Shown piece by piece: positions 8,294 through 17,174 of a DNA stretch of 55,442 bases. Below the pieces are notes generated by a model. The model made no database searches, was not told the origin of the DNA, and saw nothing but the letters and a program-made list of their open reading frames with translations. Both the position numbers and the translations under genes were made by a program. The first letter of the stretch is position 1. Each line of letters opens with the position of its first letter. The stretch is from the IMG/VR virus record IMGVR_UViG_3300009159_000086, positions 1 to 55,442 of that record. One strand, 5' to 3'. The stretch comes from a virus.

Positions 8294-9388
8294 ATGTCAG
8301 TTCAGGACACAAATGTCGAAAAGCTCGACATGCAAGAAGCAAAGAAAGCGAGCTACGGCGTTGAAGCTGAGGTCGCTGAACCTACTGGAGTTCGTGCCTC
8401 TATTCCAGGTGGTACTCAGAATACAGGTGATGCATCCAACCCAACTCAGGGTTCAGGCATTAAGCCATACACTAAGGTAGGCATGATCAACTCTATGATT
8501 GGTGCTCTTTCGGGAATGAAGAAAGCCGAAGTGTCTTCTATGTATGATAAGTTCAAGGGTGACTCTTCGAATCCTATGCAGGGTTCATCTGTTAATCCAA
8601 AGAATCGTTCAATCGGTGAAGAAAAGCTTCCCCGTATGACTGTTTCAGATATCGAAATTTCTGACGACATCAAGGCAATCTTTGCTGGTACAGAAGTTTC
8701 CGAAGATTTCATTAATAAGGCTGCAGAAGTTTACACAGCTGCTGTTCTTGCTAAGGTTAATGAGCAAATCGAATCACTAGAAAATAAGTTCGAAGATTCA
8801 TTAACAGAAGAAATATCAACTGTCAGCGAAGGTCTCGTAGAGCGTGTTGATTCATATCTCGACTATGTTGTTGAGCAGTGGATGGAAAATAACGCTGTTG
8901 CTATCGAGCGTGGTCTTAAGGCAGAAATCGTTGAGTCATTTATGTCTGGTCTTAAGGGTCTATTCGAAGAACACTATATCGACATTCCAGACGAAGCAGT
9001 TGCAGTAACAGAAGAACTAGCCGGTCAGGTTGAAGTTCTTGAAGCTGCTATCAACGAGGAAATCGAAAAGAACGTTGAGCTTACTGCTCAAATTAAAGAA
9101 TTCGAACGCGCATTTGCGTTCGCAGAAGTTTCAGAAGGCCTGACAGATACGCAAGTTGCAAAGCTGCAGTCACTTTCTGAGTCCGTCGACTTCGAAGACG
9201 TTAAGACGTACGCGAAGAAGATTGGGACTCTTCGTGAGAGTTACTTCCCTTCAAAGTCTTCGGCCGGGACTTTGTCCGAAAGCGTAACTCTCGATGAGGA
9301 ACCAGTGGGTGACGAAGTCACTGAAAAGCAGGTTCCAGTTGAAATGGCTGCCTACATGAACGCGATCACTCGCGGTATCAAAAAGTAA
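8294..9388 (+). CDS. 22: Prohead core scaffolding protein (gp22-like)
   Basis: A 364-aa protein placed between the protease and the major capsid protein, as in T4. Residues 1-110 are flexible, with two similar SNP(T/M)QGS stretches. Residues 120-320 are acidic, Glu/Val-rich and predicted alpha-helical, as expected for a scaffold degraded inside the prohead. The C-terminus (EMAAYMNAITRGIKK) resembles that of gp22-type scaffolds. It exceeds the roughly 270 aa of T4 gp22 because of the N-terminal extension. Strong ribosome-binding site (GAGGGAGAA). Confidence 0.85.
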   Translation: MSVQDTNVEKLDMQEAKKASYGVEAEVAEPTGVRASIPGGTQNTGDASNPTQGSGIKPYTKVGMINSMIGALSGMKKAEVSSMYDKFKGDSSNPMQGSSVNPKNRSIGEEKLPRMTVSDIEISDDIKAIFAGTEVSEDFINKAAEVYTAAVLAKVNEQIESLENKFEDSLTEEISTVSEGLVERVDSYLDYVVEQWMENNAVAIERGLKAEIVESFMSGLKGLFEEHYIDIPDEAVAVTEELAGQVEVLEAAINEEIEKNVELTAQIKEFERAFAFAEVSEGLTDTQVAKLQSLSESVDFEDVKTYAKKIGTLRESYFPSKSSAGTLSESVTLDEEPVGDEVTEKQVPVEMAAYMNAITRGIKK

Positions 9389-9411
9389 TTTTTATTTAAG
9401 GAGAAATTCAA

Positions 9412-10815
9412 ATGCAATCTCTGAATGAGCAAATTCAGAAAAAGTGGCAGCCAGTTATGGAACATCCTGATCTGGCTCCAATCAAGGACGTCCACAAGCG
9501 TAGCGTAGTTGCTCAGCTTCTTGAAAATCAGGAAAGAGCTGCTCGTGAAGATGGTTTCGGTTCAGGCGGTTATCGTGCTCCAGGTCTCTTGGGCGAAGCT
9601 GCTCCAACCAACGCAATGGGTGCTTCGTCATCTACTGCTGGTGACGGTTCTATCGACACATTCGACCCAGTGCTTATTTCATTGGTTCGTCGTTCTATGC
9701 CTAACCTAATTGCGTATGATATCTGCGGCGTTCAGCCAATGACTGGTCCAACAGGACTTATCTTCGCAATGCGTTCACGTTATACTGACCAGACTGGCAC
9801 AGAAGCTCTATTCAACGAAGCAAACACAACCTTCTCTGGTTCTGCTGTTGGTAATACTGCTTCACGTCGTGTTGTAGGTAACACCACAACTGGTCGTACT
9901 CAGTCGGGTGCTGATCCAACTGGTCGTACTTCAGCTGCTACAACTGGTTCCTATACCGTTTCAACTGGTATGTCTCGTAGCCAAGCAGAACGTCTAGGTG
10001 ACGGAACTGCTTCTGGTGGACAGTTCCAGGAAATGGCATTCAGCATTGAGAAGGTTGCTGTTACCGCAGTTAGCCGCGCTCTCAAGGCCGAATACACAAT
10101 GGAACTTGCACAGGACTTGAAGGCAATTCATGGTCTTGACGCTGAAACTGAACTTTCAAACATCCTCGCTGCTGAAATCCTTTCGGAAATCAACCGTGAA
10201 GTTGTTCGTACAATCAACTATACCGCTTCTGCCGGCGCTCAGGAAAACGTAACAACTGCTGGTACGTTCAACCTAGACGTTGACTCAAACGGTCGTTGGA
10301 TGGTAGAAAAGTTCAAGGGTCTTCTATTCCAGATCGAACGCGAATCTAACCAGATTGCTAAGGCAACTCGTCGTGGTAAGGGTAACATCATGATCTGCGG
10401 ATCTGACGTTGCTGCTGCTATGCAGATGGCTGGTGTTCTTGATTACACCCCAGCTCTTGCTAACAATCTAAACGTAGACGACACAGGAAATACTTTCGCT
10501 GGTGTGCTTAACGGACGTATCAAGGTCTATATCGACCCATACTTCGCTTCTGCTTCAGGTTCACAGTATTTCACCCTAGGCTATAAGGGCTCTTCAGCGT
10601 TCGACGCTGGTCTGTTCTATTGCCCATACGTTCCTCTACAGATGGTTCGTGCTATTGGTCAGGATTCGTTCCAGCCAAAGATCGGCTTTAAGACACGTTA
10701 CGGAATGGTTGCAAACCCATTCGCAACATCTTCTGCCGACGGTGCTATCGGTGCTCCAAACACCAAGGGTTACAACGTGTACTATCGCTTCGTGCAGGTT
10801 ACAAACCTTATGTAA
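9412..10815 (+). CDS. 23: Major capsid protein (gp23-like)
   Basis: A 467-aa HK97-fold major capsid protein of the T4 type. The N-terminus (about 62 residues) ends in LLGE before AAPTNAMG, a plausible gp21 cleavage site at E62. Conserved family elements follow: SLVRRSMPNLIAYDICGVQPMTGP, IFAMRSRY, EMAFSIEK, SRALKAEYTMELAQDLKA, and near the C-terminus FDAGLFYCPYVPLQ and GFKTRYGMVANPFA. It is preceded by AAGGAGA and followed directly by two hairpins including a strong terminator, as expected for the most expressed late gene. Confidence 0.97.
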   Translation: MQSLNEQIQKKWQPVMEHPDLAPIKDVHKRSVVAQLLENQERAAREDGFGSGGYRAPGLLGEAAPTNAMGASSSTAGDGSIDTFDPVLISLVRRSMPNLIAYDICGVQPMTGPTGLIFAMRSRYTDQTGTEALFNEANTTFSGSAVGNTASRRVVGNTTTGRTQSGADPTGRTSAATTGSYTVSTGMSRSQAERLGDGTASGGQFQEMAFSIEKVAVTAVSRALKAEYTMELAQDLKAIHGLDAETELSNILAAEILSEINREVVRTINYTASAGAQENVTTAGTFNLDVDSNGRWMVEKFKGLLFQIERESNQIAKATRRGKGNIMICGSDVAAAMQMAGVLDYTPALANNLNVDDTGNTFAGVLNGRIKVYIDPYFASASGSQYFTLGYKGSSAFDAGLFYCPYVPLQMVRAIGQDSFQPKIGFKTRYGMVANPFATSSADGAIGAPNTKGYNVYYRFVQVTNLM

Positions 10816-10821
10816 TCAAAA

Positions 10822-10843
10822 CCCCGCTGATTCAAAGGCGGGG
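10822..10843 (+). other. GC-rich hairpin after capsid gene
   Basis: CCCCGC / GCGGGG arms lie just after the gene 23 stop. No T-run follows, so this may protect the mRNA 3' end rather than terminate. Confidence 0.5.
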
Positions 10844-10872
10844 CAATATAAGACGGTTTCAAGCCGCAAACT

Positions 10873-10900
10873 GGGGAGCAGAAATGCTCCCCTTTTTCTT
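10873..10900 (+). terminator. Rho-independent terminator after gene 23
   Basis: An 8-bp stem GGGGAGCA / TGCTCCCC with a GAAA (GNRA) tetraloop is followed by TTTTTCTT. Confidence 0.92.
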
Positions 10901-10901
10901 T

Positions 10902-10909
10902 ACTAAATA
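10902..10909 (+). promoter_or_regulatory. Late promoter box 5 nt before an ATG (ACTAAATA)
   Basis: It follows directly on the gene 23 terminator and ends 5 nt before ATG 10915, which has no Shine-Dalgarno sequence. The late transcript would begin at or next to the start codon. Confidence 0.6.
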
Positions 10910-10914
10910 GGTAT

Positions 10915-11460
10915 ATGAGCGCAATAGATTCCCATCCAGAAAATATCAATTTTCTTAGTCAAAACAGTTTTCGATTCTCTATCAAGAGATTACCGAATAT
11001 CAACTATTTCTGTCAAGGAGTTGCACTTCCTGCAGTTTCTATTGGTGCTATAGAAAGCCCTACTCCACTTGCTTCTATTCCACGCCCTGGTGATCGTATA
11101 ACATACGATCCATTGATTATTAGATTTCGTGTGGATGAAAATCTTCAGAACTATCTTGAAATTCAAAAGTGGATTGAAGGAATGGGACATCCAGAAGATT
11201 TATCTCAAACAACTAAACTTGCTAGACAAATTCGTAATGAACAAGTAGGATTTCGCCCATTAACTGCTATGGTGAATTTCGTATCAGATGGCGTTCTGTC
11301 AATACTCACTAGCAATAAAAACATGAATAAGAATGTGTTTTTCAGAGACTGTTTCCCAACAAATCTTACCGAACTTTCTTTCGATTCTATGAACACAACT
11401 GTAGAATATCTTGAAGCTTCAGTCACGTTTCGTTACCGTAGATACGAAATCGAAGAGTAA
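10915..11460 (+). CDS. Tail tube-like protein (T4 gp19/gp54-related)
   Basis: A 181-aa protein with the pattern NFLSQNSFRFSIKRLPNINYFCQGVALPAVSIG, IPRPGDRITYDPL and FRVDENLQNYLEIQKWIEGMGHP. These are features of a family in environmental T4-like phages related to the tail-tube protein gp19 and tube initiator gp54. The C-terminus FRYRRYEIE completes a beta-barrel. It is a single-gene unit between the gene 23 terminator and the uvsY promoter, probably leaderless. The precise role (tube, tube initiator or tail completion) is not resolved. Confidence 0.6.
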   Translation: MSAIDSHPENINFLSQNSFRFSIKRLPNINYFCQGVALPAVSIGAIESPTPLASIPRPGDRITYDPLIIRFRVDENLQNYLEIQKWIEGMGHPEDLSQTTKLARQIRNEQVGFRPLTAMVNFVSDGVLSILTSNKNMNKNVFFRDCFPTNLTELSFDSMNTTVEYLEASVTFRYRRYEIEE

Positions 11461-11483
11461 TATGACCCCTGAGTAACACTCAT

Positions 11484-11512
11484 ATTATATCGTATATATC
11501 GTCATTCGTCAA
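11484..11512 (-). promoter_or_regulatory. Minus-strand sigma70-type promoter, element A
   Basis: Read on the minus strand, TTGACG (11512-11507) is followed by a 17-bp spacer and a perfect TATAAT (11489-11484). It points away from uvsY into the 3' end of the tail-tube-like gene. The downstream sequence (11461-11483) is nearly identical to that of element B at 42601-42651. Confidence 0.65.
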
Positions 11513-11527
11513 GACTGTAATTCTATC

Positions 11528-11556
11528 TTGACAATAAGTTCACATTATGGTACTAT
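11528..11556 (+). promoter_or_regulatory. Early promoter of uvsY operon
   Basis: TTGACA (11528-11533), 17 bp, TACTAT (11551-11556). The -10 box ends 6 nt before the uvsY ATG, predicting a leaderless transcript. It heads the uvsY-to-DUF4338 gene run. Confidence 0.85.
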
Positions 11557-11562
11557 TACAAT

Positions 11563-12000
11563 ATGAAACTAGAAGATATCTACGATATGTGGGAAAAAGA
11601 TGCCAAATACGATGACTTGGCATTAGACGTTAATTCCCTAGCAATCTCATCCCTTCACGCCAAATATAATCGTTTGCTGAGCGAAACGCGCAGTCAGCTT
11701 CGTAGTGCGATGATTAAGAAAAAAGCACATTTTAATACTCTACGCGAATATTATCTAGGCAATCTAAATAATCCTGACGACTTAGAACGTATCAATCGTC
11801 CGCCTTTTCTTAATAAGGTATTAAAGAACGAAGTCAATAACTATATCGACGCTGACGGTGAGTTGGTGCGTATCGACGAGCGTATCGCATTGCTTGAAGA
11901 AAAAGTCGAAGTCATTATGGAAATCATGAAATGTATTCACAAAAGAGGCTACGATATTAAGTCTGCTATTGAATGGAGAAAGTTTACGAATGGGTTCTGA
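11563..12000 (+). CDS. uvsY: Recombination mediator UvsY
   Basis: A 145-aa protein aligning with T4 UvsY along its length: N-terminal MKLEDIYDMWEKD, central AHFNTLREYYLGN, and a C-terminal helix ending GYDIKSAIEWRKFTNG (T4: GFAIKHIQDMRAF). UvsY loads UvsX recombinase onto gp32-covered ssDNA. The promoter lies immediately upstream and there is no Shine-Dalgarno sequence, so translation is probably leaderless. It overlaps uvsW by 11 nt; T4 also places these genes side by side. Length is close to T4's 137 aa. Confidence 0.85.
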   Translation: MKLEDIYDMWEKDAKYDDLALDVNSLAISSLHAKYNRLLSETRSQLRSAMIKKKAHFNTLREYYLGNLNNPDDLERINRPPFLNKVLKNEVNNYIDADGELVRIDERIALLEEKVEVIMEIMKCIHKRGYDIKSAIEWRKFTNGF

Positions 12001-13483
12001 CATCATAATCACTAAAGTGAATGAAGCTTGGATCCGTATCGAAGGTAACGAAGGTATGGTGCGTGAGATTGCTGATTATCTCACGTTCGAAGTGCCTGGA
12101 GCTAAATTTTCTCCTAAGTTTAAGTCGCGTGTGTGGGATGGTAAGATCCGTCTACTTAACTCGCGTAACAACCAAACATATGCTGGACTCGCTAAAGATA
12201 TTCAAAAGTTGTGTCAAGATCTTGATTTCGATTATAGTATCGCGAGCGAGCTCAATGAAACTGAGGAGTTTTCACTTGCTGAAGCTAAAGAATTTACATT
12301 ATCACTGGGTCTCCCGTTCGAAGCCCATGATCATCAATTACGCGCATTCGCTGTTGCGGTTAGGAATAGACGCTGTGTTCTGGTTTCCCCTACTGCTTCT
12401 GGTAAGTCTCTCATTATTTATGCGTTGACGAGGTACTATGATTCCCGTACTCTTATTGTTGTGCCAACTATTTCTTTGGTGCATCAGCTGTATTCTGATT
12501 TTGCCGACTATGGTTATGTATCTGATGAGTTCGTTCACCGAATCTTTGGAGGACAAACTAAACAAACAGATAAACCAATTGTTATCTCAACCTGGCAATC
12601 GGTTTACGAAATGGATAAAGCATTTTTCGAATCGTTTGACGTAATCATCGGAGACGAAGCGCATCTGTTCAAAGCGCAGTCGCTGACGAAAGTCATGACG
12701 AATATGGTCAATACGAAATATCGTTTTGGTCTGACAGGAACGCTAGATGGTAGTCAAGTTAATGAGCTAGTGCTTACAGGACTGTTTGGTCCTGCTGAAA
12801 AGATTATCAGCACAAAAGAACTCATTGATAGTGGCAAACTTGCGACGCTTAAAGTCAAGGTACTTATGCTTAATCATCCTGTCGAAGAATGCAAGAAACT
12901 AGTAGGTGGAGCGTATCAGGATGAAGTTAAGCACATTATTTCTTTTGAACCTCGCAATAAATTCATTCGTAATCTTGCTGTATCTCTCAGGGGGAATACA
13001 CTAATTCTGTATGCCTACGTTGAAACTCATGGAAAAATTTTATATGACATGATCCGTGATAAGGCAGATAACCGCGATGTGTTTTTCGTTCATGGTGGAG
13101 TAGATGGTGAAGAACGTGAAGCTATCCGTGGTATAGTTGAGAAACAAAATGACGCTATCATCGTTGCGTCCTACGGCACATTTAGCACAGGCATAAATAT
13201 CAAGAACCTTCATAACGTGATATTTGCTAGCCCAACTAAAAGCCGCGTGCGCACGATGCAATCTGTAGGTCGTGGTCTTAGAATTTCTGACACGAAAGAT
13301 AGTGTGACTCTATTTGATATAGCTGATAATCTTTCTATTAACAATAAGAAAAATTTCACGTTGAATCATCTTATTGAACGAGTCAAAATGTACAACAGTG
13401 AAGAATTCCCATACGAACTTCACACTATCAAGCTAAGGAGTGACAATGGATCAGGGCGAAGTTTATTTTCTGAAGATGTATAG
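11990..13483 (+). CDS. uvsW: DNA helicase UvsW
   Basis: A 497-aa superfamily 2 helicase, close to T4 UvsW (503 aa), which unwinds branched recombination and R-loop intermediates. Motif I SPTASGKS lies near residue 133, DEAH near 222, motif III LTGTLDG near 250, and motifs V/VI GTFSTGINIKNLHNV and QSVGRGLRIS near 390-425. The small N-terminal domain (about 90 residues) is present. GGAGA at 11975-11979 favours ATG 11990 over an in-frame TTG at 11969. Its 3' end overlaps the next gene by 38 nt. Confidence 0.95.
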   Translation: MGSDIIITKVNEAWIRIEGNEGMVREIADYLTFEVPGAKFSPKFKSRVWDGKIRLLNSRNNQTYAGLAKDIQKLCQDLDFDYSIASELNETEEFSLAEAKEFTLSLGLPFEAHDHQLRAFAVAVRNRRCVLVSPTASGKSLIIYALTRYYDSRTLIVVPTISLVHQLYSDFADYGYVSDEFVHRIFGGQTKQTDKPIVISTWQSVYEMDKAFFESFDVIIGDEAHLFKAQSLTKVMTNMVNTKYRFGLTGTLDGSQVNELVLTGLFGPAEKIISTKELIDSGKLATLKVKVLMLNHPVEECKKLVGGAYQDEVKHIISFEPRNKFIRNLAVSLRGNTLILYAYVETHGKILYDMIRDKADNRDVFFVHGGVDGEEREAIRGIVEKQNDAIIVASYGTFSTGINIKNLHNVIFASPTKSRVRTMQSVGRGLRISDTKDSVTLFDIADNLSINNKKNFTLNHLIERVKMYNSEEFPYELHTIKLRSDNGSGRSLFSEDV

Positions 13484-13832
13484 CGGCGAAGACCTACTAT
13501 GTACGTTAGTAGGTGATGAACCCGATTTCCTATATGTGACACAACCTTATCGCGTCGAAATAATGCAAACGCCTGCAACAATGACTGTAACTACGGCTAT
13601 CATGCGTTGGATTCCATTCGAAAGCTTAATGGAACAGACCATTTGTCTTGATAAGAAAAACGTCTTGACATATATGCTAGTGGATGATATAGTTGCTAGT
13701 AAATATTTAAATACGATTGATCAGCAAGCTCAAAAAGAACGCCAAGAGCAAGCTGAAAAGATTAGACAAATGCTTATGATGCAAGCTATTCAACGTATCG
13801 CTAATAGTAGTCCGACAGGATCCATTCACTAA
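13446..13832 (+). CDS. Small Sm-like (Lsm-fold) protein
   Basis: A 128-aa protein. The N-terminal 65 residues (YFLKMYSGEDLLCTLVGDE, LYVTQPYRVEIMQ, IMRWIPF) follow the strand pattern of short Lsm/Hfq-like proteins common in T4-like environmental phages. The C-terminus is a charged helix (QQAQKERQEQAEKIRQ) and a Ser-rich tail. AGGAG at 13436-13440 is 5 nt from ATG 13446, which rules out the GTG overlapping the Shine-Dalgarno sequence. It resembles the protein at 31952. RNA binding is a family-level guess. Confidence 0.5.
   Translation: MDQGEVYFLKMYSGEDLLCTLVGDEPDFLYVTQPYRVEIMQTPATMTVTTAIMRWIPFESLMEQTICLDKKNVLTYMLVDDIVASKYLNTIDQQAQKERQEQAEKIRQMLMMQAIQRIANSSPTGSIH
13665..13693 (+). promoter_or_regulatory. 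Possible internal early promoter ahead of gene 55
   Basis: TTGACA, 17-bp spacer, TATAGT inside the Sm-like gene, about 140 nt upstream of the late sigma factor gene. Confidence 0.45.
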
Positions 13833-14401
13833 TGACCGAATCAGTTAAACCTCCAAAGAAAAAGACGCATTACGTTAACAATAAAGAACTGTACGCGGCT
13901 ATGGTCGAGTATAAGAAATCCGTTAATGAAGCTAAAGAAGCTGGTAAGCAGAATCCACGCATTCCCAACTATATTGGTGAGTGCATCATGAAGATTGCTA
14001 CACATTTGGCTTATCGCCCGAACTTCGCTAACTATACGTTCCGCGAAGAAATGATTTCTGATGGAATCGAAAACTGTTTGCTCTATATCAATAATTTTAA
14101 TCCGGACAAATATCAGAACCCATTCGCATACTTCACTCAAATTATCTATTTCGCTTTCATTCGTCGTATCCAGAAAGAAAAGAAACATCTGTATACTAAG
14201 TATGCAGCGATTGAGTATGCTAACATGATGGGAGAAACTTCTGATATCCAAGCAGGTGATAAAACCAACTACGACACTGATATCAAGTATGGTGAATGGT
14301 CGCAGGAGCAGATGGAAAAGTTTATGTTGGATTTTGAAACAACAAAAAATATCAGACGAGGCAAGAAACCTGCAGAGGTAGTTGAAACTAAGGCTGAATA
14401 A
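13832..14401 (+). CDS. 55: Late transcription sigma factor gp55
   Basis: A 189-aa highly diverged sigma factor that directs host RNA polymerase to TATAAATA late promoters with clamp gp45 as activator. The conserved core lies at about residues 65-130: REEMISDGIENCLLYINNFNP, NPFAYFTQIIYFAFIRRIQKEKKHLYTKY (region 2-like). It is slightly longer than T4 gp55 (185 aa). ATG overlaps the preceding stop (TAATG), and its own TAA overlaps the ATG of gene 47. Late boxes of the expected type recur in this window. Confidence 0.93.
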   Translation: MTESVKPPKKKTHYVNNKELYAAMVEYKKSVNEAKEAGKQNPRIPNYIGECIMKIATHLAYRPNFANYTFREEMISDGIENCLLYINNFNPDKYQNPFAYFTQIIYFAFIRRIQKEKKHLYTKYAAIEYANMMGETSDIQAGDKTNYDTDIKYGEWSQEQMEKFMLDFETTKNIRRGKKPAEVVETKAE

Positions 14402-15471
14402 TGAAAATCGCTTTGATTACTGATACGCACTGGGGCGTGCGTAATGACCAGATAGCATTCCTTGATAACAATAAGAAGTTTCTTGATGACATTTTCTTTC
14501 CGTATCTCAATACTAATAGCATTGACACTATTATCCATCTCGGGGATTTGGTTGACCGCCGTAAATATCTTAACATCAACACAGCTAAACGCTTGCGTAC
14601 AGATTTTCTCGACCCTATCCGAGACAGGAGTTTAGATTTCCATATCCTAGTAGGCAATCACGACACATATTTCAAGAACACGAATAGTGTTAACGTTCTT
14701 CAAGAGCTGCTCGTAGATAAGTATTCCGACTTTAAGATCTACGATGAATATGCTAAAGTTGTAGAGTTTGATGGCACAAAAATAATGATGCTGCCATGGA
14801 TATGTGATGAGAACAGAGATATCATTCTGCAACAGATAGGATCAACTAATGCTCAAATCTGTATGGGGCATCTTGAGCTTGCGGGTTTCGAAATGTATCG
14901 AGGTAGTCCGGTCAGTCATGGAGACGATCGTAGTCTTTTCGGTAGGTTTGATATGGTCCTTAGCGGTCACTATCATCACAGGTCTTCTGCTGGGAACATT
15001 CATTACCTTGGTAGCCATGCTGAATTTACTTGGAGCGACTACGATGACCCTAAAGGATTCCATATCCTTGATACGGAAACTCGTGAACTGGCGTTCATAG
15101 AAAATCCATATCGTATGTTTCGTAAGCTATGGTACAACGATAAGAACTCTACGACCGAAGAATTGCTCGACCGTGACTGGGCTAAGTATTCGGGAGCTTA
15201 TGTTAAGCTCATTGTGTCGAACAAAGATAATCCTATGAACTTTGATTTGTTCACTTCTAAGCTATACGAAGCTGCTCCGCTTGAAGTCACCATCGTTGAA
15301 GATCATCGCAATATGGATACTATCAGCGAAGCTGACCTAGTCGATGAAGCCCAAGATACGCTGACTATCCTATCATCTTACATTAAGTCAATTGAGTCTA
15401 ACGTGAACAATGATGATCTTGACAAACTGATGCGTTCATTATATAATGAAGCATTGAATATGGAAGTCTAA
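14401..15471 (+). CDS. 47: Recombination endonuclease subunit gp47 (Mre11/SbcD-like)
   Basis: A 356-aa metallophosphoesterase forming the nuclease subunit of the gp46/gp47 complex that resects DNA ends for recombination-dependent replication. Metal-binding motifs are in order: DTHWGVRN (residues 7-14), HLGDLVDRR (about 46), GNHDTYF (about 85), and later GHYHHR (about 190) with YLGSHAEFTW. It is close in length to T4 gp47 (339 aa). It overlaps both neighbours by the TAATG pattern, consistent with stoichiometric expression with gp46. Confidence 0.96.
   Translation: MKIALITDTHWGVRNDQIAFLDNNKKFLDDIFFPYLNTNSIDTIIHLGDLVDRRKYLNINTAKRLRTDFLDPIRDRSLDFHILVGNHDTYFKNTNSVNVLQELLVDKYSDFKIYDEYAKVVEFDGTKIMMLPWICDENRDIILQQIGSTNAQICMGHLELAGFEMYRGSPVSHGDDRSLFGRFDMVLSGHYHHRSSAGNIHYLGSHAEFTWSDYDDPKGFHILDTETRELAFIENPYRMFRKLWYNDKNSTTEELLDRDWAKYSGAYVKLIVSNKDNPMNFDLFTSKLYEAAPLEVTIVEDHRNMDTISEADLVDEAQDTLTILSSYIKSIESNVNNDDLDKLMRSLYNEALNMEV
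15419..15447 (+). promoter_or_regulatory. Internal consensus promoter for gene 46
   Basis: Perfect TTGACA, 17 bp, TATAAT inside the 3' end of gene 47, ending 23 nt before the gene 46 ATG (15471). Confidence 0.6.
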
Positions 15472-17174
15472 TGATTCACTTTACCAAAGTCCGTTGGAAG
15501 AATTTCCTTTCTACTGGCAACGCATTCACTGAAATCCAGCTCGACAAAAATGACTCTACTCTTATCGTTGGTGAAAACGGTGCGGGTAAGTCTACGATGC
15601 TAGACGCAATCTGTTATGGGCTCTACGGGAAACCATTCCGTAAGGTTAAGAAAGATCAGCTGATTAACTCGGTCAACGGACGTGACGTAGTCGTCGAGAT
15701 TGAGTTTCGTACGCATGATCATAGTTATCTTGTGCGGCGCGGCATCAAGCCTAATGTGTTTGAGATTCTTGAAGACGGCGTTCTGATAGACCAAGAAGCT
15801 GCCGTGCGCGACTATCAGGAAATGCTCGAAAAGAATATTCTCAAGCTCAGCATGAAATCTTTCACCCAGATAGTTATCCTGGGATCATCTTCGTTTGTTC
15901 CGTTCATGCAACTGACAACAAACGTAAGGCGTGAAGTCATCGAGGATCTGTTAGATATCCGCGTCTTTTCCTCGATGGCTCTACTGCTCAAGGATCGTGT
16001 AGCAACTAATCGTGAAGAGTATAAGCTCAACGAGCAAGCTATCCGTTATGCTCAGGATGCTATTAAGACACAAGAAAAACTTCGTGCTGAAATCGATGAG
16101 CAACGCGAAAGCAAAATCGCAGACTATAACGTAAGTATCGCACGGAACGAAGAAAATTTGAATGTGTGTAATTCACGCATCGAAGAATATCAAGAAGAAA
16201 TCAATAATCTACTAGAACAATGTGCCGACTATGATGCTATCGTAGGTCGCATTCATAAGATAGTATCGCTAGAGCAAAATCTTGAGAGCAAGAAAAGCAA
16301 TGCTAATAAATCAATCAAGTTCTTCACGGAAAACAATGAGTGCCCTACTTGCGCACAGCTCATTGAGGAAACCATTAGAAAGTCGAAGATCGATGAAAAG
16401 AAAAGTTCCATTGAAGAAATTAAAACGGCGCTTACCAGACTTGAGGATGAACATAGGAAAGCAGAGCATCGTCACAGTGAGATCCGAGGGATTCAGGCTG
16501 ATATTAGAAGGTTACAAACTGAAACGAATCGTTTTCAATCCTCAATTGAGTCCTATCAAAAAGAAATCGCTATTTGGAACAAAGAAATCAGCGACCTTAA
16601 CAAAACGCAGGGAACCTTTACCGAATCCGCGATTCTTTCATCCAAACTTGAGTTAGATAAAGCGCTCAGCTCGAAAGAGCAGATTCTTACTGATAAGGAA
16701 ATGTATGAGCTGGCTACAGTTATCCTACGCGATAGTGGAATCAAGTCTCGCATCATCAAGCAGTATATACCTGTCATAAATACGCTAGTCAATAAATATC
16801 TAGCAGCTATGGATTTCTTCGTGAAGTTCGAACTCAACGAACAGTTCGAGGAAAAGATACTTTCGCGTCATCGTGATGATTTCACATATGAGTCATTCAG
16901 TGAAGGTGAAAAGATGCGTATCGACTTATCGCTTCTGTTCACGTGGCGCGCAATTGCTCGCATGAAAAATAGCGCCAGCACAAATCTTCTGATTCTTGAT
17001 GAAGTGTTTGATGCTTCGCTGGATGCTAATGGTTGTGATGAGTTCTTAAAGCTCATCCATGATATGGAAGAAACTAATATCTTTGTGATATCACATAAAG
17101 GCGACGTTCTCAACGATAAGTTCAGCAATGTGCTGCGCTTTGCTAAACAAAAAAACTTCAGTAGGATAGTCTAA
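15471..17174 (+). CDS. 46: Recombination endonuclease subunit gp46 (Rad50/SbcC-like ATPase)
   Basis: A 567-aa SMC-type ATPase, partner of gp47. Walker A GENGAGKST is near residue 34. Two coiled-coil arms (about 180-285 and 300-420) flank a zinc hook C291-P-T-C294. The ABC signature SFSEGEKMR is near 478 and Walker B LLILDEVFDASLD near 505. Length matches T4 gp46 (560 aa). The C-terminal VISHKGD carries the switch His. It overlaps def by one base-sharing stop/start. Confidence 0.96.
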   Translation: MIHFTKVRWKNFLSTGNAFTEIQLDKNDSTLIVGENGAGKSTMLDAICYGLYGKPFRKVKKDQLINSVNGRDVVVEIEFRTHDHSYLVRRGIKPNVFEILEDGVLIDQEAAVRDYQEMLEKNILKLSMKSFTQIVILGSSSFVPFMQLTTNVRREVIEDLLDIRVFSSMALLLKDRVATNREEYKLNEQAIRYAQDAIKTQEKLRAEIDEQRESKIADYNVSIARNEENLNVCNSRIEEYQEEINNLLEQCADYDAIVGRIHKIVSLEQNLESKKSNANKSIKFFTENNECPTCAQLIEETIRKSKIDEKKSSIEEIKTALTRLEDEHRKAEHRHSEIRGIQADIRRLQTETNRFQSSIESYQKEIAIWNKEISDLNKTQGTFTESAILSSKLELDKALSSKEQILTDKEMYELATVILRDSGIKSRIIKQYIPVINTLVNKYLAAMDFFVKFELNEQFEEKILSRHRDDFTYESFSEGEKMRIDLSLLFTWRAIARMKNSASTNLLILDEVFDASLDANGCDEFLKLIHDMEETNIFVISHKGDVLNDKFSNVLRFAKQKNFSRIV